From Streptomyces sp. NRRL F-5126 (lineage in GTDB: Bacteria; Actinomycetota; Actinomycetes; Streptomycetales; Streptomycetaceae): a stretch of 64,000 nt of DNA. The stretch covers positions 62,001 through 126,000 of the forward strand of contig NZ_JOFZ01000013.1 of the NCBI RefSeq assembly GCF_000721265.1, given 5' to 3'. The position numbers and the translations under genes were made by a program. The notes beneath the pieces were generated by a model. The model searched no databases, had not been told where the DNA came from, and saw only the letters and a list, made by a program, of their open reading frames with translations. Positions 16,075-24,205 of this stretch are shown here, in pieces. Every line of letters begins with the position of its first letter. Positions within the stretch are counted from its first letter, which is position 1.

Positions 16075-16634
16075 CCCCACAGCGGCAGCAGCCGCGAGGG
16101 GCCGCGGCGCAGCAGCCCGGGCGGCAGCAGCGACAGCGGGTCCAGGTAGGCGCCCGCGCGCAGCAGTCCCCAGTGCAGGCAGGCCGCCGCGCAGTGGTAG
16201 GGGCCGGCGGAGACCCGCGCCACCACCTGGCCGGCGCGCACCGCGTCGCCCCTGGCCACCAGGGGCACCACCGGCTCGTACGTCGTACGCAGCGGTGGCG
16301 TCCCCGTGCCGGACAGCGCGATCGACACCACCCCGCGGCCCGCCACCTTCCCCGCGAAGGACACGCGCCCCCCTGCGGCGGCGCGTACCGGCGCCCCGCG
16401 CGCCGTGGCCAGGTCGACGCCCCGGTGGCCCCGCCCGTACGCGGAAGCCGGCGGCAACCAGCCCCGCACGACCGCCGGCCGGTCTCCCACGGGCCAGGCC
16501 CGGCCCACCGCGGGAGCCGCCGCGGCGACGCCCGGCGGCCCGGGCCGGGGAGCGGACGCGGCGGACCCGCCCGCCATGGGCCCGGCGCACCACAAAAGCA
16601 CCGCGGCGACCAGCGCACAACGCAAAGTGACCAT
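15807..16634 (-). CDS. M23-family (LytM-like) peptidase, secreted
   Basis: A protein of up to 275 residues. The signal peptide is [20 protein letters not shown] at residues 4-23. The LytM-like domain has [18 protein letters not shown] (metal-binding His and Asp) and ends in [15 protein letters not shown]. The usual second motif HxH reads CLH here, so its first His is Cys. Enzymes of this family cut peptidoglycan cross-bridges. The recognisable domain ends near 16080, but the frame has no stop until 15807, which puts the last 268 bases over the convergent TetR gene. GGGAGGG precedes the ATG at 16634. Divergent from rpsB. Confidence 0.8.
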   Translation of the reverse strand: MVTLRCALVAAVLLWCAGPMAGGSAASAPRPGPPGVAAAAPAVGRAWPVGDRPAVVRGWLPPASAYGRGHRGVDLATARGAPVRAAAGGRVSFAGKVAGRGVVSIALSGTGTPPLRTTYEPVVPLVARGDAVRAGQVVARVSAGPYHCAAACLHWGLLRAGAYLDPLSLLPPGLLRRGPSRLLPLWGQAGPAMPLSAVATAASAISPGSSAAPSSMRRTAASTMPWRSIAARRGLRWPRSPSAATTMATSPPWAARIFSRAPSSSSPAEMATTAR

Positions 16635-16685
16635 GTGCCAACCCTCCCGCGGCGGGGCACGTCCGCGGGGATCATGAGCGGCATC

Positions 16686-16712
16686 TGTGGACAAGGCGCC
16701 GGTTGTGGACAA
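16686..16712 (-). promoter_or_regulatory. Pair of DnaA boxes in the M23-rpsB intergenic region
   Basis: TGTGGACAA at 16686-16694 and 16704-16712, the reverse complement of the Streptomyces DnaA box TTGTCCACA. Spacing is 18 bases, identical to the pair at 11223. They lie between the divergent M23 and rpsB genes, upstream of a TACAAT (16742-16747) that may be a -10 element for rpsB. Confidence 0.5.
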
Positions 16713-16858
16713 CGCCGTCACCCGGGGGTGCGAAGGTCCCGTACAATTCATGTGCGGCCCGGGTCACCGGGTCGACTTCGCACGCCCCGACGTCGTCGTT
16801 CGACTGCCGACGTCAGCGCCTCTCGGTCCCTCGTGGCACGGCGCGCAGGGCGTCAGGC

Positions 16859-16880
16859 GCGACCGCCGTCCGGCGGTCGC
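16859..16880 (+). promoter_or_regulatory. Hairpin in the rpsB leader
   Basis: Perfect arms GCGACCGCCG/CGGCGGTCGC with only two bases between (effective loop GTCC), 27 bases before the rpsB start and ahead of the AGGAG ribosome site at about 16897. It may be a target for autoregulation by S2 or a stability element. No family match can be made by eye. Confidence 0.45.
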
Positions 16881-16907
16881 GACAACCGAGTACCTAGGAG
16901 TACGGCC

Positions 16908-17894
16908 ATGGCCGTCGTCACGATGCGGGAGCTGCTGGAGAGCGGCGTCCACTTCGGTCACCAGACCCGCCGCTGGAACCCGAAGATGAAGCGCTTCATC
17001 TTCACCGAGCGCAACGGCATCTACATCATCGACCTGCTCCAGTCGCTGTCGTACATCGACCGCGCCTACGAGTTCGTCAAGGAGACCGTCGCGCACGGCG
17101 GCTCCATCATGTTCGTCGGCACCAAGAAGCAGGCGCAGGAGGCGATCGCCGAGCAGGCGACGCGCGTGGGCATGCCCTACGTCAACCAGCGCTGGCTCGG
17201 CGGCATGCTGACCAACTTCTCCACCGTCTACAAGCGCCTCCAGCGCCTCAAGGAGCTGGAGCAGATCGACTTCGAGGACGTGGCCGCCTCCGGCCTCACC
17301 AAGAAGGAGCTCCTGGTCCTCTCCCGCGAGAAGGCCAAGCTGGAGAAGACCCTCGGCGGTATCCGCGAGATGCAGAAGGTGCCGAGCGCCGTCTGGATCG
17401 TCGACACCAAGAAGGAGCACATCGCCGTCGGTGAGGCGCGCAAGCTCCACATCCCGGTGGTCGCGATCCTGGACACCAACTGCGACCCCGACGAGGTCGA
17501 CTACAAGATCCCGGGCAACGACGACGCGATCCGCTCCGTCACCCTGCTCACCCGCGTGATCGCCGATGCTGCTGCCGAGGGCCTCATCGCCCGCTCCGGC
17601 GTGGCGACCGGCGACCAGAAGCCGGGTGAGAAGGCCGCGGGCGAGCCGCTCGCCGAGTGGGAGCGCGACCTGCTGGAGAAGAAGGGCGAATCCGAGGGCG
17701 CCGAGAAGCCGGCCGCCGCGGAGAAGCCGGCCGAGGCCGCCGCCGAGGTGCAGACCTCCGCCGAGACGGCCAAGGTCGCCGACGCCGAGCAGGCCGAGGA
17801 GGCCCCGGCAGCGGAGACCCCGGCCGCCGAGGCCCCCGCCGCGGAGACCCCGGCCGCCGAGGCCCCTGCCGCGGACACCGCCGAGCAGGCCTGA
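16908..17894 (+). CDS. rpsB: 30S ribosomal protein S2
   Basis: S2 of the small subunit, 328 residues, longer than the 240-260 of most bacteria because of an Ala/Glu/Pro-rich C-terminal tail from about residue 255. The core is typical: [55 protein letters not shown] and [12 protein letters not shown]. The tail holds a tandem repeat (17811-17870). ATG at 16908 follows AGGAG. It forms an operon with tsf, separated by a strong hairpin. Confidence 0.97.
   Translation: MAVVTMRELLESGVHFGHQTRRWNPKMKRFIFTERNGIYIIDLLQSLSYIDRAYEFVKETVAHGGSIMFVGTKKQAQEAIAEQATRVGMPYVNQRWLGGMLTNFSTVYKRLQRLKELEQIDFEDVAASGLTKKELLVLSREKAKLEKTLGGIREMQKVPSAVWIVDTKKEHIAVGEARKLHIPVVAILDTNCDPDEVDYKIPGNDDAIRSVTLLTRVIADAAAEGLIARSGVATGDQKPGEKAAGEPLAEWERDLLEKKGESEGAEKPAAAEKPAEAAAEVQTSAETAKVADAEQAEEAPAAETPAAEAPAAETPAAEAPAADTAEQA
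17811..17870 (+). repeat. 30-base tandem repeat in the rpsB tail
   Basis: Two 30-base units, 17811-17840 and 17841-17870, differ at one base and encode the ten-residue unit [11 protein letters not shown] partial third unit follows. Such repeats can change copy number by slippage. The encoded tail is predicted to be disordered. Confidence 0.8.
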
Positions 17895-17910
17895 CCTCAC
17901 GGTTCGCAGC

Positions 17911-17940
17911 GACGGCGGGGGCCCACCGGCCCCCGCCGTC
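17911..17940 (+). terminator. Hairpin between rpsB and tsf
   Basis: Perfect 12-base arms GACGGCGGGGGC (17911-17922) and GCCCCCGCCGTC (17929-17940), six-base loop, between the rpsB stop and the tsf start. An attenuating terminator at this point in rpsB-tsf is known in Streptomyces, giving more S2 message than EF-Ts message. Confidence 0.75.
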
Positions 17941-17978
17941 CACCCGTAGATCTTCGACCTCTTAAGAGAGAAACACAG

Positions 17979-18821
17979 ATGGCGAACTACACCGCCGCCG
18001 ACGTCAAGAAGCTCCGCGAGCTCACCGGCGCCGGCATGATGGACTGCAAGAAGGCCCTGGACGAGGCCGACGGCAATGTCGACAAGGCCGTCGAGCTGCT
18101 CCGCGTCAAGGGCCAGAAGGGCGTCGCCAAGCGCGAGAGCCGCAGTGCCGAGAACGGCGCCGTGGTCTCCCTCATCGCGGACGACCGCACCTCCGGTGTC
18201 CTGCTCGAGCTGAAGTGCGAGACGGACTTCGTCGCCAAGGGCGAGAAGTTCCAGGCCGTCGCCGCCGCGCTCGCCGAGCACGTCGCCAAGAGCACGCCCG
18301 CCGACCTGCAGGCGCTGCTCGCCTCCGAGATCGAGGCCGGCAAGACCGTCCAGGCGTACGTCGACGAGGCCAACGCCAACCTCGGCGAGAAGATCGTCCT
18401 GGACCGCTTCGCGCAGTTCCCCGCGGACGGTGGCTTCGTCGCCGCCTACATGCACCGCACCATGCCCGACCTCCCGCCGCAGGTCGGCGTCCTGGTCGAG
18501 CTGGACAAGGAGAACGCCGAGGTCGCGAAGGACGTCGCGCAGCACATCGCCGCGTTCGCGCCCAAGTACCTCGGCCGTGAGGACGTCCCGGCCGAGGTCG
18601 TGGAGAACGAGCGCCGCGTCGCCGAGGCCACCTCGCGCGAGGAGGGCAAGCCCGAGGCCGCCCTGCCGAAGATCATCGAAGGCCGGGTCAACGGCTTCTT
18701 CAAGGAGGTCACCCTCCTCGACCAGCCGTTCGCGAAGGACAACAAGAAGTCCGTCAAGAAGGTCCTGGACGAGGCCGGTGTCACGCTGAAGCGCTTCGCG
18801 CGCATCCGCGTCGGCGCCTGA
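17979..18821 (+). CDS. tsf: Elongation factor Ts
   Basis: Guanine nucleotide exchange factor for EF-Tu, 280 residues. N-terminal UBA-like part [21 protein letters not shown] and [17 protein letters not shown]; the core [18 protein letters not shown] and [20 protein letters not shown]; the C-terminal end [19 protein letters not shown] at 17979 after AGAGAG. A strong terminator hairpin follows at 18825. Confidence 0.97.
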   Translation: MANYTAADVKKLRELTGAGMMDCKKALDEADGNVDKAVELLRVKGQKGVAKRESRSAENGAVVSLIADDRTSGVLLELKCETDFVAKGEKFQAVAAALAEHVAKSTPADLQALLASEIEAGKTVQAYVDEANANLGEKIVLDRFAQFPADGGFVAAYMHRTMPDLPPQVGVLVELDKENAEVAKDVAQHIAAFAPKYLGREDVPAEVVENERRVAEATSREEGKPEAALPKIIEGRVNGFFKEVTLLDQPFAKDNKKSVKKVLDEAGVTLKRFARIRVGA

Positions 18822-18824
18822 CCG

Positions 18825-18852
18825 CTGCGCCGGCGCCAGCGCGCCGGCGCAG
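18825..18852 (+). terminator. Terminator after tsf
   Basis: Perfect 12-base arms CTGCGCCGGCGC and GCGCCGGCGCAG with a four-base loop, starting three bases after the tsf stop. No T-run, as usual for high-GC actinomycetes. Confidence 0.75.
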
Positions 18853-18936
18853 TCGTACACGGAGGACGGCGGACCCCGCTAGGGTCTGATGCAGTCGTCG
18901 GCCGCGTACCTGCCGGACGACCGCAGATCCGACGAG

Positions 18937-18984
18937 GAGGCCATTGCCGCCAGGGACGACACCCGACCCACCGGCAATGGCCTT
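18937..18984 (+). promoter_or_regulatory. Inverted repeat in the pyrH leader
   Basis: Arms GGCCATTGCC (18939-18948) and GGCAATGGCC (18973-18982), extended by an A-T pair, with a 24-base spacer. It ends 26 bases before the pyrH start. TAGGGT at 18880-18885 could be a -10 element upstream, so the repeat would lie in the transcribed leader and could form a regulatory hairpin. Confidence 0.45.
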
Positions 18985-19010
18985 CGTCGTATGTGTACGA
19001 GGAGAACCCC

Positions 19011-19790
19011 ATGAGCAAAGACGCGGACGCCGTTCCTTCCACCGACGACCGGAACGCCGAGGGCCCACGCCCGCGGCGCTTCATGCTGAAGCTCTCCGGT
19101 GAGGCGTTCGCCGGAGGGGGAGCGCTCGGCGTCGACCCCGACATCGTGCACGCCATCGCGCGCGAGATCGCGGCCGTGGTCAGGGACGGTGCGCAGATCG
19201 CGGTCGTCATCGGCGGCGGCAACTTCTTCCGTGGCGCCGAGCTGCAGCAGCGGGGCATGGACCGGGCGCGCTCCGACTACATGGGCATGCTCGGCACGGT
19301 CATGAACTGCCTGGCGCTCCAGGACTTCCTGGAGAAGGAGGGCGTCGAGACCCGCGTCCAGACCGCGATCACCATGGGACAGGTGGCTGAGCCGTACATC
19401 CCGCTGCGCGCCGTGCGCCACCTGGAGAAGGGACGCGTCGTCATCTTCGGCGCGGGCATGGGTATGCCGTACTTCTCCACCGACACCACCGCGGCGCAGC
19501 GCGCGCTGGAGATCCACGCGGAAGCCCTGCTGATGGGCAAGAACGGCGTGGACGGCGTCTACGACTCCGACCCCAAGACCAACCCGGGCGCCGTGAAGTT
19601 CGACGCGCTCGGGTTCGGCGAGGTCATCTCGCGCGACCTGCGCGTCGCCGACCTGACCGCGATCACGTTGTGCCAGGACAACAAGCTGCCGATCCTGGTC
19701 TTCGAGCTGCTGGCCGAGGGCAATATCGCGCGAGCGGTCAAGGGTGAGAAGATCGGCACTCTCGTGAGCGACCACGGCGGCAGGGACTGA
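19011..19790 (+). CDS. pyrH: UMP kinase
   Basis: Phosphorylates UMP to UDP with ATP; hexameric amino-acid-kinase fold, 259 residues. Signatures: [14 protein letters not shown] (residues 24-37), [52 protein letters not shown] and [10 protein letters not shown]. The first 22 residues are a non-conserved lead. ATG at 19011 follows GAGGAG; the in-frame start at 18993 would add six residues and overlap the ribosome site. Followed by frr after 85 bases, the usual order. Confidence 0.96.
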   Translation: MSKDADAVPSTDDRNAEGPRPRRFMLKLSGEAFAGGGALGVDPDIVHAIAREIAAVVRDGAQIAVVIGGGNFFRGAELQQRGMDRARSDYMGMLGTVMNCLALQDFLEKEGVETRVQTAITMGQVAEPYIPLRAVRHLEKGRVVIFGAGMGMPYFSTDTTAAQRALEIHAEALLMGKNGVDGVYDSDPKTNPGAVKFDALGFGEVISRDLRVADLTAITLCQDNKLPILVFELLAEGNIARAVKGEKIGTLVSDHGGRD

Positions 19791-19875
19791 GGTCTTGTCC
19801 CCGCGGCCCCGTACGGACAAAGCCCTGCCGGTACCACACCGTGCAGACCGCCCTCACAACACGCAGGAGCAAGTG

Positions 19876-20433
19876 GTGATCGAAGAGACCCTCCTCGAAG
19901 CCGAGGAGAAGATGGAGAAGGCCGTCCTGGTCGCCAAAGACGACTTCGCCGCGATCCGCACCGGGCGCGCGCACCCGGCGATGTTCAACAAGATCGTGGC
20001 CGACTACTACGGTGCCATGACGCCCATCAACCAGCTCGCCTCGTTCTCGGTGCCCGAGGCGCGGATGGCCGTGGTGACCCCGTTCGACAAGAGCGCCCTG
20101 CGCAACATCGAGCAGGCGATCCGCGACTCCGATCTCGGTGTCAACCCGAGCAACGACGGCAATATCATCCGGGTGGTGTTCCCCGAGCTCACCGAGGAGC
20201 GCCGCAAGGAGTTCATCAAGGTCGCGAAGACCAAGGCCGAGGACTCGAAGATCTCGATCCGCGCCGTGCGCCGCAAGGCCAAGGAGACCATCGACAAGCT
20301 GGTCAAGGACGGCGAGGTCGGCGAGGACGAGGGCAGGCGGGCCGAGAAGGAGCTCGACGACACGACCGCGAAGTATGTCGCGCAGGTCGACGAGCTGCTC
20401 AAGCACAAGGAATCCGAGCTGCTCGAGGTCTGA
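19876..20433 (+). CDS. frr: Ribosome recycling factor
   Basis: Splits post-termination ribosomes with EF-G. A 185-residue protein, the normal length, with [52 protein letters not shown] and [18 protein letters not shown]. The start is the second of two adjacent GTG codons (19876, [11 protein letters not shown]), which gives the family N-terminus; the first at 19873 adds one residue. Ends in an ATG-overlap with cdsA. Confidence 0.97.
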   Translation: MIEETLLEAEEKMEKAVLVAKDDFAAIRTGRAHPAMFNKIVADYYGAMTPINQLASFSVPEARMAVVTPFDKSALRNIEQAIRDSDLGVNPSNDGNIIRVVFPELTEERRKEFIKVAKTKAEDSKISIRAVRRKAKETIDKLVKDGEVGEDEGRRAEKELDDTTAKYVAQVDELLKHKESELLEV

Positions 20434-21485
20434 TGAACGACTCTTCCCGCGGTGCCCCGCCGGCAGCCGGCTACTGGGCCGCCTCCGACCAGGGGGCTTC
20501 CCCGGCGGGTCCCGCCCGCGATGAGCCCGAGGCGCAGCAGACTCGGCCCATGCCCATCGTGCCCGACGGACCCGCACCGGGCGGACCGCTGTTCCGTGAC
20601 GAGACGCCGCAGGAGCCCATGGCGCAGAACCCGGCACCGCATCCCGCACCCGGCCCGCCCCCGCAGAAGAAGCGTGCGGGACGCGATCTGCGCGCGGCGA
20701 TAGGGGTCGGGGTCGGCCTCGGTGCCGTGGTCGTGGCGTCACTGTTCATCGTCAAGGCCGTGTTCGTCGGGGTGATCGCGGCCGCCGTGGTCGTCGGCCT
20801 GTGGGAGCTGACCAGCAGGCTGGACGAGAAGAAGGGCATCAAGGCGCCGGTCGTCCCACTCGCCGTCGGCGGCGCCATGATGGTCGTCGCCGGCTACGTC
20901 TGGGGAACGGAGGGCGCCTGGCTCGCGATGGCGCTGACCGCGCTCGCCGTGCTGGTGTGGCGGATGACCCAGCCGCCCGACGGCTACCTGCGGGATGTCA
21001 CGGCGGGCGTCTTCGCCGTGTTCTACGTGCCCTTCCTCGCCACCTTCGTCGCGCTGATGCTCACCCCGCACGACGGTCCCTGGCGGGTGCTGACGTTCGT
21101 CATCCTCACCGTGATCAGCGACACGGGCGCGTACGCGGTCGGCTGGCGGTTCGGCCGCCACAAGCTCGCGCCGCGCATCAGCCCGGGCAAGACCCGCGAG
21201 GGCCTCGTCGGCGCCGTCACGTTCGCGATGGTGGCAGGGGCGTTGTGCATGCAGTTCCTGGTCGACGACGGGGTGTGGTGGCAGGGACTGCTGCTGGGCC
21301 TGGGCGCGGCCGTGAGCGCGACGCTCGGCGACCTCGGCGAGTCGATGATCAAGCGGGACCTCGGGATCAAGGACATGGGCACCCTGCTGCCGGGCCACGG
21401 CGGCATCATGGACCGGCTCGACTCGCTCCTGCCGACGGCGCCCGTGGTCTGGCTGCTGCTGGTGCTGTTCGTCGGCTCGCACTGA
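20433..21485 (+). CDS. cdsA: Phosphatidate cytidylyltransferase
   Basis: Makes CDP-diacylglycerol from phosphatidic acid and CTP, the branch point of phospholipid synthesis. A 350-residue membrane protein: a Pro-rich cytosolic lead of about 75 residues, then about eight hydrophobic segments. The family signature is near the C-terminus: [20 protein letters not shown] (about 300-319) followed by [11 protein letters not shown] at 20433 overlaps the frr stop (TGATG). The last codons lie in a 16-base direct repeat (21471-21512). Confidence 0.95.
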   Translation: MNDSSRGAPPAAGYWAASDQGASPAGPARDEPEAQQTRPMPIVPDGPAPGGPLFRDETPQEPMAQNPAPHPAPGPPPQKKRAGRDLRAAIGVGVGLGAVVVASLFIVKAVFVGVIAAAVVVGLWELTSRLDEKKGIKAPVVPLAVGGAMMVVAGYVWGTEGAWLAMALTALAVLVWRMTQPPDGYLRDVTAGVFAVFYVPFLATFVALMLTPHDGPWRVLTFVILTVISDTGAYAVGWRFGRHKLAPRISPGKTREGLVGAVTFAMVAGALCMQFLVDDGVWWQGLLLGLGAAVSATLGDLGESMIKRDLGIKDMGTLLPGHGGIMDRLDSLLPTAPVVWLLLVLFVGSH

Positions 21486-21512
21486 CGGCTCAAACTGTCG
21501 GCTCGCACTGAC
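21471..21512 (+). repeat. 16-base direct repeat at the cdsA stop
   Basis: GTCGGCTCGCACTGAC occurs at 21471-21486, including the cdsA stop, and again at 21497-21512, 26 bases apart. The second copy would encode the same VGSH-stop ending, so it looks like a small tandem duplication after the gene. Confidence 0.7.
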
Positions 21513-21543
21513 CCGTCGCCCGTCCGGCCGAGCGGGTACGCTG

Positions 21544-21576
21544 AATGGGTCCGCCGCCCACTGCGGTGGGCCCATT
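21544..21576 (+). terminator. Bulged hairpin between cdsA and rlmN
   Basis: AATGGG/CCCATT outer arms and CCCAC/GTGGG inner arms, with a seven-base bulge on the 5' side, followed by TGTG. Probable terminator of the frr-cdsA unit, 100 bases before rlmN. Confidence 0.5.
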
Positions 21577-21675
21577 TGTGTCCCGCCCCCGAGCCTGTCC
21601 CCGCCCCGTGACATGCCCGGGGCCGCGCGGCCGAGTCGCGGGATCCCCGCCGTACGTACCGAGGAGTTGTCGCTC

Positions 21676-22788
21676 ATGCCCGCGCCGAAGCCGGGGGAAC
21701 TCACCTTCGCCGCCCCCCGCGGCGCGAAGCGCCCGCCGCGGCACCTCGCCGACCTCACGCCCGCCGAGCGCCGCGAGGCCGTGGCGGCGGCGGGGGAGAA
21801 GCCGTTCCGGGCCAAGCAGCTCTCCCAGCACTACTTCGCGCGGTACGCGCACGCGCCCGAGCAGTGGACCGACATCCCCGCCGGGTCGAGGCAGCGACTC
21901 GCGGACGCGCTCCTGCCCGACCTCATGTCCGTCGTGCGGCACATCTCGTGCGACGACGACACGACGCGGAAGACGCTCTGGCGCCTGCACGACGGCACCC
22001 TCGTCGAGTCCGTGCTGATGCGCTACCCCGACCGGGTCACCATGTGCATCTCCTCGCAGGCCGGCTGCGGCATGAACTGCCCGTTCTGCGCCACGGGCCA
22101 GAACGGCCTCGACCGCAACCTCTCGACGGCCGAGATCGTGCACCAGATCGTCGACGGCATGCGCGCCCTGCGTGACGGCGAGGTCCCGGGGGGCCCGGCA
22201 CGTCTGTCCAACATCGTCTTCATGGGCATGGGCGAGCCGCTCGCCAACTACAACCGGGTGGTCGGCGCCATCCGCAGGCTCACCGACCCGGAGCCCGACG
22301 GCCTCGGCCTCTCGCAGCGCGGGATCACGGTGTCGACGGTGGGCCTCGTGCCCGCGATGCTGCGCTTCGCCGACGAGGGGTTCAAGTGCCGCCTCGCGGT
22401 GTCCCTGCACGCGCCGGACGACGAGCTGCGCGACACTCTCGTCCCCGTCAACACGCGCTGGAAGGTGCGCGAAGTGCTGGACGCGGCCTGGGAGTACTCG
22501 GAGAGGTCGGGTCGCCGCGTCTCGATCGAGTACGCGCTCATCCGGGACATCAACGACCAGGCGTGGCGCGGCGACCGGCTCGGCCGCCTGCTCAAGAACC
22601 GGCGGGTGCACGTCAATCTCATCCCGTTGAACCCGACGCCGGGCTCCAAGTGGACGGCGTCGCGCCCCGAGGACGAGCGGGCGTTCGTGGACGCGATCGC
22701 CGCCCACGGCGTGCCGGTGACTGTGCGGGACACGCGCGGGCAGGAGATCGACGGCGCGTGCGGCCAGCTGGCGGCGTCCGAACGCTGA
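21676..22788 (+). CDS. rlmN: 23S rRNA/tRNA (adenine-C2)-methyltransferase RlmN
   Basis: Radical-SAM enzyme methylating C2 of A2503 in 23S rRNA and A37 in some tRNAs. A 370-residue protein. The 4Fe-4S Cys motif is [14 protein letters not shown] (CX3CX2C, about residues 132-145). Other conserved parts are [14 protein letters not shown] and [17 protein letters not shown]. The second catalytic Cys is in DGACGQL near the C-terminus. ATG at 21676 after GAGGAG; an earlier in-frame start at 21613 adds 21 unrelated residues. Confidence 0.96.
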   Translation: MPAPKPGELTFAAPRGAKRPPRHLADLTPAERREAVAAAGEKPFRAKQLSQHYFARYAHAPEQWTDIPAGSRQRLADALLPDLMSVVRHISCDDDTTRKTLWRLHDGTLVESVLMRYPDRVTMCISSQAGCGMNCPFCATGQNGLDRNLSTAEIVHQIVDGMRALRDGEVPGGPARLSNIVFMGMGEPLANYNRVVGAIRRLTDPEPDGLGLSQRGITVSTVGLVPAMLRFADEGFKCRLAVSLHAPDDELRDTLVPVNTRWKVREVLDAAWEYSERSGRRVSIEYALIRDINDQAWRGDRLGRLLKNRRVHVNLIPLNPTPGSKWTASRPEDERAFVDAIAAHGVPVTVRDTRGQEIDGACGQLAASER

Positions 22789-22814
22789 CCGCCCCGCCCC
22801 CCCTCGCACGCGCG

Positions 22815-22843
22815 TTCCCGCGCCGTGCGGCCGTGTGTACCCT
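22815..22843 (+). promoter_or_regulatory. Candidate promoter for the thiamine transport operon
   Basis: TTCCCG (22815-22820), 17 bases, TACCCT (22838-22843). Both hexamers are weak matches, but spacing is ideal and the predicted transcript would start about 40 bases before the TPP riboswitch. The short leader carries CATAC three times (22860, 22869, 22876). Confidence 0.35.
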
Positions 22844-22885
22844 GGTGGCTGACACAACGCATACAACCCATACCGCATACACCCG

Positions 22886-22996
22886 ACAGGGGAGCGCCAC
22901 AGCGCTGAGAGTGCGGCAGCGGCCCGGGGCATGGGACCCGGGTCCAGGCCGCAGACCCTCTGAACCTCGCCCAGGTCATTCTGGGTAGGAAGTCCG
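22886..22996 (+). ncRNA. TPP riboswitch (THI element)
   Basis: Contains the highly conserved THI core: GGGGAGC at 22889, GCTGAGAGTGCGG (22904-22916) and, on the other side, CCGCAGACCCTCTGAACCT (22949-22967), then GGTCATTCTGGGTAGGAAG at the closing stem. A variable GC-rich arm (GGCCCGGGGCAT...GGGTCCAGGCC) lies between. It binds thiamine pyrophosphate and should shut off the transporter genes downstream. Two candidate output structures follow. Confidence 0.95.
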
Positions 22997-23017
22997 GTCT
23001 TCACCTCATGCTGTTGC

Positions 23018-23055
23018 GCCCTGCCCCGGTCCGCCCACGCGGACCGGGGCAGGGC
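23018..23055 (+). terminator. Strong hairpin after the TPP riboswitch
   Basis: A 17-base-pair stem: CCCTGCCCCGGTCCGC (23019-23034) with GCGGACCGGGGCAGGG (23039-23054), loop CCAC, extended by one G-C pair. It starts about 22 bases after the aptamer. Likely the terminator of the transcriptional switch, although no T-run follows. Confidence 0.7.
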
Positions 23056-23064
23056 CGCGTCTCT

Positions 23065-23086
23065 TCCTGGACTGGACGTCCCAGGA
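23065..23086 (+). promoter_or_regulatory. Hairpin covering the thiB ribosome binding site
   Basis: TCCTGG (23065-23070) pairs with CCAGGA (23081-23086); the latter overlaps the Shine-Dalgarno AGGAGGAA (23083-23090) in front of the GTG start at 23096. This could be a second, translational output of the riboswitch. Confidence 0.55.
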
Positions 23087-23095
23087 GGAAAACAA

Positions 23096-24205
23096 GTGCC
23101 CACCACAAGAAAGCTCGCGGCTGCCGCGCTCGCCGCCGCGGTCGGTGCCACCGCCCTCGCCGCCTGCGGAGGGCAGGGCGGGCAGGGCGGCGGAGGCGAC
23201 GCGGGCGCCGCGAAGTCCAGGACGGTCACGCTGGTGAGCCACGACTCGTTCGCCGCCTCGCCGACCGTCCTGAAGGAGTTCACCAAGGAGACGGGCTACA
23301 CGGTCAAGGTCCTCAAGAGCGGTGACGCGGGCGAGGCCGTCAACAAGGCCATCCTCACGAAGGGCGCCCCGCAGGGCGACGTCTTCTTCGGCGTCGACAA
23401 CACGCTGCTCAGCAGGGCGCTCGACAACGGCCTGTTCACCCCGTACACCCCCAAGGGCATCGACCGTGTCGATCCCGCCACCCGGCTCGACAAGGCCAAG
23501 CACCGGGTCACCCCCATCGACAGCGGCTACCTCTGCGTCAACTACGACCGCGCGTACTTCGCCCGCCACAGGCTCGCGCCGCCGAAGACCTTCGCCGACC
23601 TCGTCAAACCGCAGTACAAGAACATGCTGGTGACGGAGAACGTCGCCACCTCGTCGCCCGGCCTCGGCTTCCTCCTCGGCACGATCGCCCGCTACGGCGA
23701 CTCCGGCTGGCAGGGCTACTGGAAGAAGCTCAAGGCCAACGGCGTGCAGGTGGTGGACAGCTGGGAACAGGCCTACGACCAGGACTTCTCCGGGTCCGCC
23801 GGCGGCAAGAAGGCCAAGGCGACGCGCCCGCTCGTCGTCTCGTACGCCTCCAGCCCGCCGTCCGAGGTGCTGTACGCCAAGCCCCGGCCCAAGAGCCCGG
23901 CGCAGGCGCCCACCGGCGTCGCCACGGGCACCTGCTTCCGCCAGATCGAGTTCGCCGGACTGCTGGACGGCGCGAAGAACACCGCGGGCGGCAAGGCCCT
24001 GATCGACTTCATGATCAGCAAGCGGTTCCAGGAGGACATGCCGCTGCAGATGTTCGTCGACCCGGTCGTCAAGGGGGCCAAGGAGCCCGCGGTCTTCACG
24101 AAGTTCGGCGCGAAGATCACGGACGGTGAGTCCATGGCGCCGCCCAGGATCGCCGCGCACCGCGACCAGTGGATCCAGACGTGGTCCTCGCTCCTGGTGA
24201 AGTGA
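23096..24205 (+). CDS. thiB: Thiamine ABC transporter substrate-binding lipoprotein
   Basis: A 369-residue lipoprotein: signal RKLAAAALAAAVGATALAAC with the lipobox LAAC at about residues 21-24. The mature part is a type 2 periplasmic-binding fold (TVTLVSHDSFAASPTVLKEF, DVFFGVDNTLLSRAL, PIDSGYLCVNYD, VVSYASSPPSEVLY), matching ThiB/TbpA. The TPP riboswitch upstream supports thiamine or TPP as the ligand. GTG at 23096 after GGAGGAAAACAA. First gene of a three-gene operon; its stop overlaps the permease start. Confidence 0.92.
   Translation: MPTTRKLAAAALAAAVGATALAACGGQGGQGGGGDAGAAKSRTVTLVSHDSFAASPTVLKEFTKETGYTVKVLKSGDAGEAVNKAILTKGAPQGDVFFGVDNTLLSRALDNGLFTPYTPKGIDRVDPATRLDKAKHRVTPIDSGYLCVNYDRAYFARHRLAPPKTFADLVKPQYKNMLVTENVATSSPGLGFLLGTIARYGDSGWQGYWKKLKANGVQVVDSWEQAYDQDFSGSAGGKKAKATRPLVVSYASSPPSEVLYAKPRPKSPAQAPTGVATGTCFRQIEFAGLLDGAKNTAGGKALIDFMISKRFQEDMPLQMFVDPVVKGAKEPAVFTKFGAKITDGESMAPPRIAAHRDQWIQTWSSLLVK

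Noticed and set aside
16719..16747. Full promoter for rpsB
   Set aside because: TACAAT is a good -10, but no acceptable -35 is found at 16-18 bases.
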